Positions 57,721 to 64,000 of a stretch of DNA of 64,000 bases are shown in pieces. The position numbers and the translations under genes were made by a program. Source of the stretch: Alisma plantago-aquatica (lineage: Eukaryota > Streptophyta > Magnoliopsida > Alismatales > Alismataceae). Under the pieces are notes generated by a model. The model was not told the origin of the DNA and ran no database searches. It saw only the letters and a program-made list of their open reading frames with translations. Location of the stretch: the NCBI GenBank assembly GCA_963693085.1, contig OY856413.1, positions 543,328,879-543,392,878 on the forward strand. Direction: 5' to 3'. Each line of letters begins with the position of its first letter. Within the stretch, counting starts at the first letter, position 1.

Positions 57721-58231
57721 TACATCAGTATGTACGAGACCTAATAGAATAGTCTCTCTCCCATTACATCTTAGTGAAGATAATTTTTTCATATTGCCCA
57801 ATAAATAAGATTCATATATTTCTATTGATTCAATAAAAGAGTCTAGACAACCATCATTACAAATTCCAGAAATGCATTTCTCATTTATGTGCTCTAGATG
57901 ACAATTCTATAGGTATTCATTTTTTGAGTCATCTTGTCATTCAATATGTATAACTATCTCTAGAACTATCAAATATAAACTATGAGACATTACAACCATT
58001 GCCACAAGAGATCTTATCTTTGAAATCAAATATATTCATAATATTCCTTACAAGATTCATAATGTTTTTTATAAATGGTAGGCACATAACAACAATTCAA
58101 TTACATACACTCTAGGCTTAGATGAATGACAATTAGAAACTCTTTCTTATCATAGTTCTAGCCTACTTCTTCTCAGATCCTAAAGTGGAGATCTCTATCT
58201 CCTCCTTCTTGAGTTCCTCCAAGTAGAGAGT

Positions 58232-58970
58232 GCAATTCCTCTTTTAGTGTCATGGCTGGGGACAGTAGTGACAATTTCCTCCCTTAGTCACCCCTCCCTT
58301 TTCTTTGAGTGTAGAAGATCGTGACTTCTGGCTAGCTTTAGAATTCTTCTTGCCTTTACACTTGGACTTCTCTTTGCTTCCGTTGGTCATCATCACAAAC
58401 ATTGGATTTTCCTTCTTCATCTGTGCTTCAACTATCCTCAACATGCCAACTATTTCTAAGAATAGCTTGTCAAAATATTCATGTTATAGTTCATGACAAA
58501 CTGGATGTATGATTTTTGGCATCGTGAAGTAATGGAAATCCCAGTCTTGCAAGGTTCTGTACATACCTAATAATCTTGAGCACATGGGGACCTATTGGAT
58601 CTCCTTCATCCATGTTGCACTTGAACATTGCCTTATAGACATCATATCTCTCTTGCCTTGCCTGATCTTGGTACATGTTCTTAACATGTGTTACCATCTC
58701 AATACCATCCATGTTCTCATGTTGTCTCTGCAACTCATAGTTCTTTGAGTACAACATCACGCACTGAACATCTATAACATCTTCAGAATGCTTCTTGTAA
58801 GCATCCTTGTCAGCCTTAGGCATAGTCAGAGCAGGTTCATCTAGCTCTGGTGTCTCCAGGACATAGAGCTTGGGATCTTGAGTAAGAACAATTATGAATG
58901 TCCTAAAGAAGACATGGAAGTTATTCCTGTTCAACTTGTCCTTCTCAAGGACCGATTGCAAAGAAAACAT
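58232..58970 (-). pseudogene. copia-1 gag, largely readable
   Basis: A continuous 159-codon frame runs from ATG 58970-58968 to 58491 (MFSLQSVLEKDKLNRNNFHV at the start; KLYVLETPELDEP, VQCVMLYSKNYEL, RQERYDVYKAMFKCNMDEGD, GPHVLKIIRY further on). It is the N-terminal and UBN2-like part of copia gag, which forms the particle. After a frame break the zinc knuckle follows at 58273-58232, reading C-H-Y-C-P-Q-P, a stop, H, a stop, KRNC: the CCHC spacing is intact but two stops lie within. It is the longest motif-bearing frame of the window, about two thirds of a normal gag of this type. Confidence 0.88.
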
Positions 58971-60235
58971 TTTTGGGTTTTTATTAGATTCAACAAAAGA
59001 AATATTGCAATTTGTGTCAGAAAATTTTGATTTGATAATATTGATGATATTAATTAGGCTTTTAATTAATTATCACTCCCACTATTTTGTTTGAATTGAT
59101 AACCCTCATATAAATTTGAAAGATTGCAATGTATAATTTTCTAATGAGCCAAGATCCAAAACAATTCAAATATTACCCGGCCAACGCCAGTGTCCATAAC
59201 TAATGATTAAGACAAGCAACTTTTGCCAATTGCATCTCATGCAATTCTTAGAGAGATGGTATGCACCACTCTTTGCCACATTCATATTCATTCTTCTAGG
59301 TACTTAATCTTATTGAGATCACCTAGTTAAGTATGACCCCAAATCCAACATGATAGTAATGCACCATGCTTTGGCATGCCCACATAGCTACCATCACACT
59401 ACTACGAGACGGAAAACACACCACGCTTTGGCGTAACCTACATTTAGTTGTTGAATTTTTTCATGTGTGTTGCTTATCAAAAGCATCTAATACATAATGT
59501 GTTTGAGTGAGGTATGTATATTTATATAAATAGATATACATATCCAATCACCACATACTTATATATGTATCATGCAAATGCTATAACTACAAAAAAAACT
59601 TGAAATTATAAGAAAAAATCATAGTTATAGACATACTATTATAATTCTTTGGAGCCACAAGGATTTACTAACACCTAAGGTCAACATCATATGTAGCAAC
59701 ATGTTGTTGATAAAGATCTATGCTTGAACCAATTTGGGTCGATCATTTCAACTCTTGAGTTGACCAATTTGCCAACTGGTCGGTCAGTTGGTCTCTCGGG
59801 TCAGTCATCTAGTATCCCTTCCAAGCGACCTCTGGACAACTCCATATGATCGGTTGGGCCACCAACTGATCTGTTCGCTCCTCCTATCATCAGGACTTCT
59901 CAGTCCTCCAGCCGATTGGTTCACCTTCTAAAATAGATGGCTCGTCTGGTGCAGAACGTTTTCTTTGCCATAACAAGAATTAAAACAATCCTATTCCTAT
60001 ATATCATATTTCATGGTAATAAGGAAACCTTGAGTTACATCTGAGGTGATCATGGGAAGGAAAGAATTAATACTCTTACATGTGGAAAAGGAGAGATAGG
60101 CTTGGTATGCGAACTGAGATATTAATAGGAAAACAACCATCCAACCAAGCACACAAAGATCTAGGGGTTTATTGGCCATAATCATGCTAACATCCACCAT
60201 CAAAGAAAACTTTTAGGGCGACACGTGTAAATTGC

Positions 60236-60310
60236 ATATATATACCATTATATATATATATATATACACATATACATTATATACACACATATATATATAT
60301 ATATATAAAT
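60236..60310. repeat. Interrupted (TA)n/(CA)n tract in the copia-1 leader
   Basis: TA runs separated by cc, cacata and cacaca words, at the same place as the pure TA tract of copia-2 (after ttttagggcgacacgtgtaaatt). Confidence 0.85.
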
Positions 60311-60444
60311 TAGTTGGGCTTGTATCTGGTATTTAATTGGATATGCACATTAACCATTTTAAGTATTCACATTGTATGCAATAATAAATGATAAAACTAA
60401 AATCCAGTCACATCAACTAAATCCCAAACATAGTAAATTGAGTA

Positions 60445-60456
60445 GCCCTAATATCA
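60445..60456 (-). other. Degenerate PBS of copia-1
   Basis: Plus strand GCCCTAATATCA corresponds to GCTCTGATACCA with three changes, four bases before the LTR border. Confidence 0.7.
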
Positions 60457-60460
60457 CCGT

Positions 60461-62304
60461 TGGGAAATATGGCATCAGATACGGAAACGTAAACAAAAAA
60501 TTTGTTGCCACACCCCCTTTCAAATACCAGATCGTGTGAATCATTATGTAATGGGAAGGAAAGGTTGAAAGGTATATACCTGGTCATGGAGCAAGTCCAG
60601 TGACAATTCCTTGCTACACCATGCTACTTTATCAAGTTGCACCTAGACGACTGTCGGCGTCGGTCTACTGGTTGATCGCCATGAATGGCGGTTGATTGTG
60701 TCCTCCGAATGGGCTGCAAAATCCTACTTGCCTCGAAAGTAGTCCATGCAGACCACCAGAAACTCCTATTGTTCTTTTGATATAGAAAAGAATAAGTTGT
60801 CTCTTCTAGTCAGCATCCTAACACCGACTTGCTCTCCCAATTATCTCTCACTTAATATCCCTTCCTATGACAGGTAGGCTTTTGCTCAGGTTCACACGTT
60901 ACAACAATTGTGAGAAGATGACAACTGTCAAAGATTATTGTTGTGTCTCTAGAAGGCCTCCACTACCCCTCTATTTATAGGAGGGTCAAGGTTAGGACTT
61001 CTTATCTAAGTGGGAGTTGAATAGACATATATTCATGAATTTTCCAGAACCTGCAAACGTTGAACCGGTCGGTTCACTACTAAATCGGTCAGTTCACATC
61101 TGATCTGATCAGTTCAAGACTTGAACCAGTCATATCTCTATGTTTCCTAGTCGTAGTTGTATTGTCAATTAATATTCAATTAATGCACAACATGGCATTA
61201 ACATCAATCCTTGATCCAATCTTATTGATCAACCAGACACTTAGTTCACAAACTGAAGTGGTCCATAGATCTGAGATGATCGATTCACTTGCTGAATCAG
61301 TCATTTTATAGTTGTGATAGCCAATATTGGTTCAAATTGACCTAACACTTGAATTGATTGGTTTAATACTTGAAACAGTTGGCTCACAATCTAGTCAGCC
61401 AATTATCAACCACTATTGTTAATTGAATACCTAACACCTTAGTAATCAAGTTAAAGATCATTCATGAATATAATCCTATTCTAGGTTTCATTCTATGGTG
61501 TGACCCTATAAGTACCATTTTATATTGGCAATGAATGTCCATAACTGATTTATGACATCACAAACAATGAGCGGTATCTAGAAACACATCATTGCTACAT
61601 AATTTGGAAAGTTGGAGAACAACTTCATCCTACAATCTTTGATTACTATTATTGTGATCAGATATTTATTTTGTCTGTAATACCTAAATTGAACTTGAGG
61701 CATGGATTTTTCATCCTCTCAGCACTCAATCCTTGTTCCTTGAGCTAGAACTGACATCTGAGATGTATTTGACTTCACCTATCACATATTAAGCCACATG
61801 AGTATGGCCATAGATTTCTCAGTCTCTCTTATCAAGTGTCTAAGATATCAATCTCATGTAGGAGAGACAAATCCCATCTACATCATCACACTCAATCCCC
61901 ATGTATGACAATGCACTTGAGCATCACTTTTATGGCAACCATTATTCGAGGTGAAGTTGGATGATGCCATAATACATCATATGACATGCAATAGTGTAGT
62001 GACTTCACATATTGAGCCACATGAGTATGGCCATACATTTCTCAGTCTCACTTATCAAGTGGCCAGGATATCAATCTCATGTAGGAGAGACAAATCCCAT
62101 CTTGATCATCACAGTCAATCCCCATGTATCACAATGCACCTGAGCATCACCTTTATGGAAACCCTTATTTAAGGTCAAGTTGGATGATGTCATAATACAT
62201 CATATGACATGCGATAGTGTAGTGACTTCAAGTCTAAGAAGCACAATCACCACCATCACTATGAGAGTTGATTATAAGTACCATTCCATGGTCTCCATGT
62301 ACAC
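60461..62304 (-). repeat. 5' LTR of copia-1, truncated, with an internal duplication
   Basis: It starts TGGGAAATATGGC on the plus strand and shares landmarks with the copia-2 LTR. A TATA box is at 60971-60980 (minus). GAACYGRTCRGTTC-type words repeat at about 61060-61130. The homology ends near 62304. Confidence 0.75.
61774..62225. repeat. 223-bp tandem duplication in the copia-1 LTR
   Basis: Two units start near 61774 and 61997 and share gccacatgagtatggccata, tatcaatctcatgtaggaga, caaatcccatct and gttggatgatg. The landmark cacatgagtatgg is at 61795 and 62018. Copia-2 and copia-0 have one unit only. Confidence 0.85.
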
Positions 62305-62689
62305 ATTTCATATTAATATTATCAAATTGTCACAAGTGATTAAGATTATGAGATTTTACTAAAAAGTAAGGTATGATTTATATAGAAAGACCGACTACAG
62401 TCTAAATAGTCTAGTCTAACTACAAAATGGTCTGGTTAAGTCTGATCCTACTTTCAAACGTTCTTGTCTATAGTTTATAAATTGTTACAAATTCAATCAT
62501 CCCGGTCTAGGGTTCATAAATTGTTACAAGTTCAGTCATCCTGGTCTAATCCACTTTTGAACTGATACTCACCGCGAACACCACCTAAACCCATTTTCAT
62601 TCCTCAACTCTTCTATCATCATCCCAAATTTAGAGCCAATCATAGTTGGCCCTTCTGTGTCTTGACATAGAAAGTGAGAGGAGGGAGGT
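62305..62689. other. Unassigned sequence with a 39-bp tandem repeat
   Basis: Two units at 62471-62509 and 62510-62548 share tcataaattgttacaa-ttca-tcatcc-ggtcta. No gene was seen. Words around agtctaaatagtctagtctaac (62391-62412) are loosely related to the unit. Confidence 0.6.
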
Positions 62690-63690
62690 AAAAATGTAAG
62701 AAAAAAAAGTTTCTTTGCTTAAAAATTTCAAGCCATAATGAATTTTTTGACAGACAAAAAACATTATTTTTATAATAAAAAACATTTCAACAAGACTAAT
62801 ATTGATATACTTTTAAGAAAAATAATATACAATATAAAAACAAGTATTGCATATTAGGGGTAATATCACTTCTGAGTGTCACATTAATTCAAATATGATT
62901 ATTAAATGTCTTTATTTGGTATATTAATCATTTTTCATGTCATTAAATTTTATATAATAATACTCATATTTGTAAAATAATACTTCACTTCTATAAAGTA
63001 AATCTTTGAATGTTAAAAAAATAATATTGAAATCTAAGTTTGTTGATATTTTTGTGAAATACATATTACTATATTTGACAAAAAAATATGATATAAGCAA
63101 CAATAAGTACTAATTTTTTCAGACTTATAAATCATGCAAGTGAGAGAAACTCTTTTTTAGCATTATTTATTGTAAGAAAATGAGTGTTGTATATACTTTT
63201 TGGAGGATACTACTCATATTTATAAATTTTATTATTCCAAAATGAGTATTGTGTTTTACTTCATGAGGATGGTATTCATTTTTGACCAATAATGTATTTG
63301 TAAAGAAAATACTTGCATGCAAAAAAATGAGTTTGTTGATTTAAATTGGTTACTGAAAAAAATATGCATCATACTTGACAAAATAATATAGTGTATGTTA
63401 GAAATAAGTATTCATTTTTATAACACATACAATACTCCAAATGAGATTGTACATATTTTTCAATAATGCTTATTCTATATTTTTGTAGATAATACTCATT
63501 TTTTACATTATACATAACAATACCCATTTTCCTATAATTTTTCTATTATGTATTATTTTTTTTCAAAAGTATTTCCACATTAACATCATTTTAAAAAAAA
63601 TCTAAGATTTTTATTTCGTCAAAAAATTCATTACATCTTGAAGTTTATAGATAAATTTAGTTTCTATCTTTTTTTGCACTTTTTTACATA
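62690..63690. mobile_element. AT-rich foldback/TIR element, copy 2 (about 1 kb)
   Basis: Ends are long imperfect inverted repeats: on the left, taatgaattttttgacag followed by tcaacaagactaatattg and atacttttaag; on the opposite strand at the right, gtaatgaattttttgacg and atacttttgaa. The interior is very AT-rich, filled with AATACTCATTTTT-type words on both strands. The arm caacaagactaatRttgaYatactttt is shared with the element at 14345-15265, so both are one family. Confidence 0.65.
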
Positions 63691-64000
63691 TAGTTTATTG
63701 ATGGTCGGTTGTCAATCCCGAGAACCAGTTCTAGTTGGAGTAATAAGAATGGGTTTATTCATTCAAATACACCATCTGTAGTGTTGGTCTAATCTGTGAC
63801 AATCAACTTGAAGTGCAACATCAAGACAACCATAACAACAAATGTGGGCAACATGAAGAATCAACGACGCTCAACAAGGAAAAGGCAGCCAAACCAAATG
63901 GTCGTTCCTCAGACCATCTACTAGAAGCATAGTTTTAGAGCTATGTAACCCCTATTTAGTTCAGGATATAATTTGTATCATGTATTGTTTTTTGTTCCAT
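63691..64000. other. Unassigned right edge
   Basis: Base composition is more even than in the foldback element. No open frame, repeat or motif was recognised. It may be host sequence or the start of another element outside the window. Confidence 0.35.

Larger units (their letters stand above)
57419..62304 (-). mobile_element. copia-1, part 3: integrase, gag, leader and 5' LTR
   Basis: It continues the element cut at 32822. The order on the minus strand is 5' LTR (62304-60461), degenerate PBS (60456-60445), leader, gag (58970-58232), integrase (57720 down to 57480). It joins the linker/RT at 32822 with the Athila-like element in between. The LTR's right ~0.5 kb is missing beyond 62304; conversely the 3' LTR at 25036-25549 preserves that very part. 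Confidence 0.8.

Noticed and set aside
63691..64000. Similarity of ccaaaccaaatgg words to 13195-13212
   Set aside because: The shared run is short and flanks do not align; taken as chance.

Overview
The window is nuclear DNA from a flowering plant with a large, repeat-rich genome. This follows from the sequence: plant-type LTR retrotransposons with tRNA-iMet and GGCGCC-type primer-binding sites, chromovirus and Athila-type gypsy remnants, a tRNA-derived SINE and MITEs. I found no intact host gene and no bacterial, organellar or viral genome structure. The species cannot be named from what I see. The longest open frame with recognisable meaning is a 160-codon copia gag remnant; almost everything else is decayed coding sequence or LTR.

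Layout, left to right. (1) 1-11060: a Del/Tekay-like chromovirus (Del-1, 167-10913) with 3.2 kb LTRs, a PBS, a PPT and a perfect GCAAC target-site duplication, inserted into an older minus-strand copia LTR fragment. Its pol is dead, but the LTRs look only about 4-6% different. (2) 11061-15964: the only stretch not dominated by retrotransposons. It holds a Tourist-like MITE (TSD TAA) with a second inverted repeat inside, two tandem TIR elements, a 0.9 kb AT-rich foldback element, and two possible fragments of host first exons. (3) 15965-16857: 3' end of a small-LTR copia element. (4) 16858-25035: a second Del-like element (Del-2) with a 5' LTR that lacks 3.5 kb. (5) 25036-62304: one old minus-strand copia element (copia-1) blown apart by later insertions: a 5.2 kb inverted solo LTR (25790-30995, carrying a SINE) and an Athila-like element (32823-57418, near-matching 5-bp TSD). 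(6) The Athila-like element is itself broken up by a short minus-strand gypsy derivative (35805-41761) and a second minus-strand copia element (copia-2, 42298-51217). (7) 62305-64000: short tandem repeats, a second AT-rich foldback element and unassigned sequence.

The junctions give a relative order. copia-1 came first. Athila, the solo LTR and Del-2 went into it. gypsy-3 and copia-2 landed within the Athila span. The SINE landed in the solo LTR. Del-1 is independent and, by LTR similarity, the youngest large insertion. The points most worth a second look are the dead-but-recent Del-1, the alternating inverted-repeat array in the copia-2 leader, the nested MITE, the AT-rich foldback family, the GGYN-module frame in the pol-less gypsy derivative, and the 41-codon exon-like island at 15620-15742.
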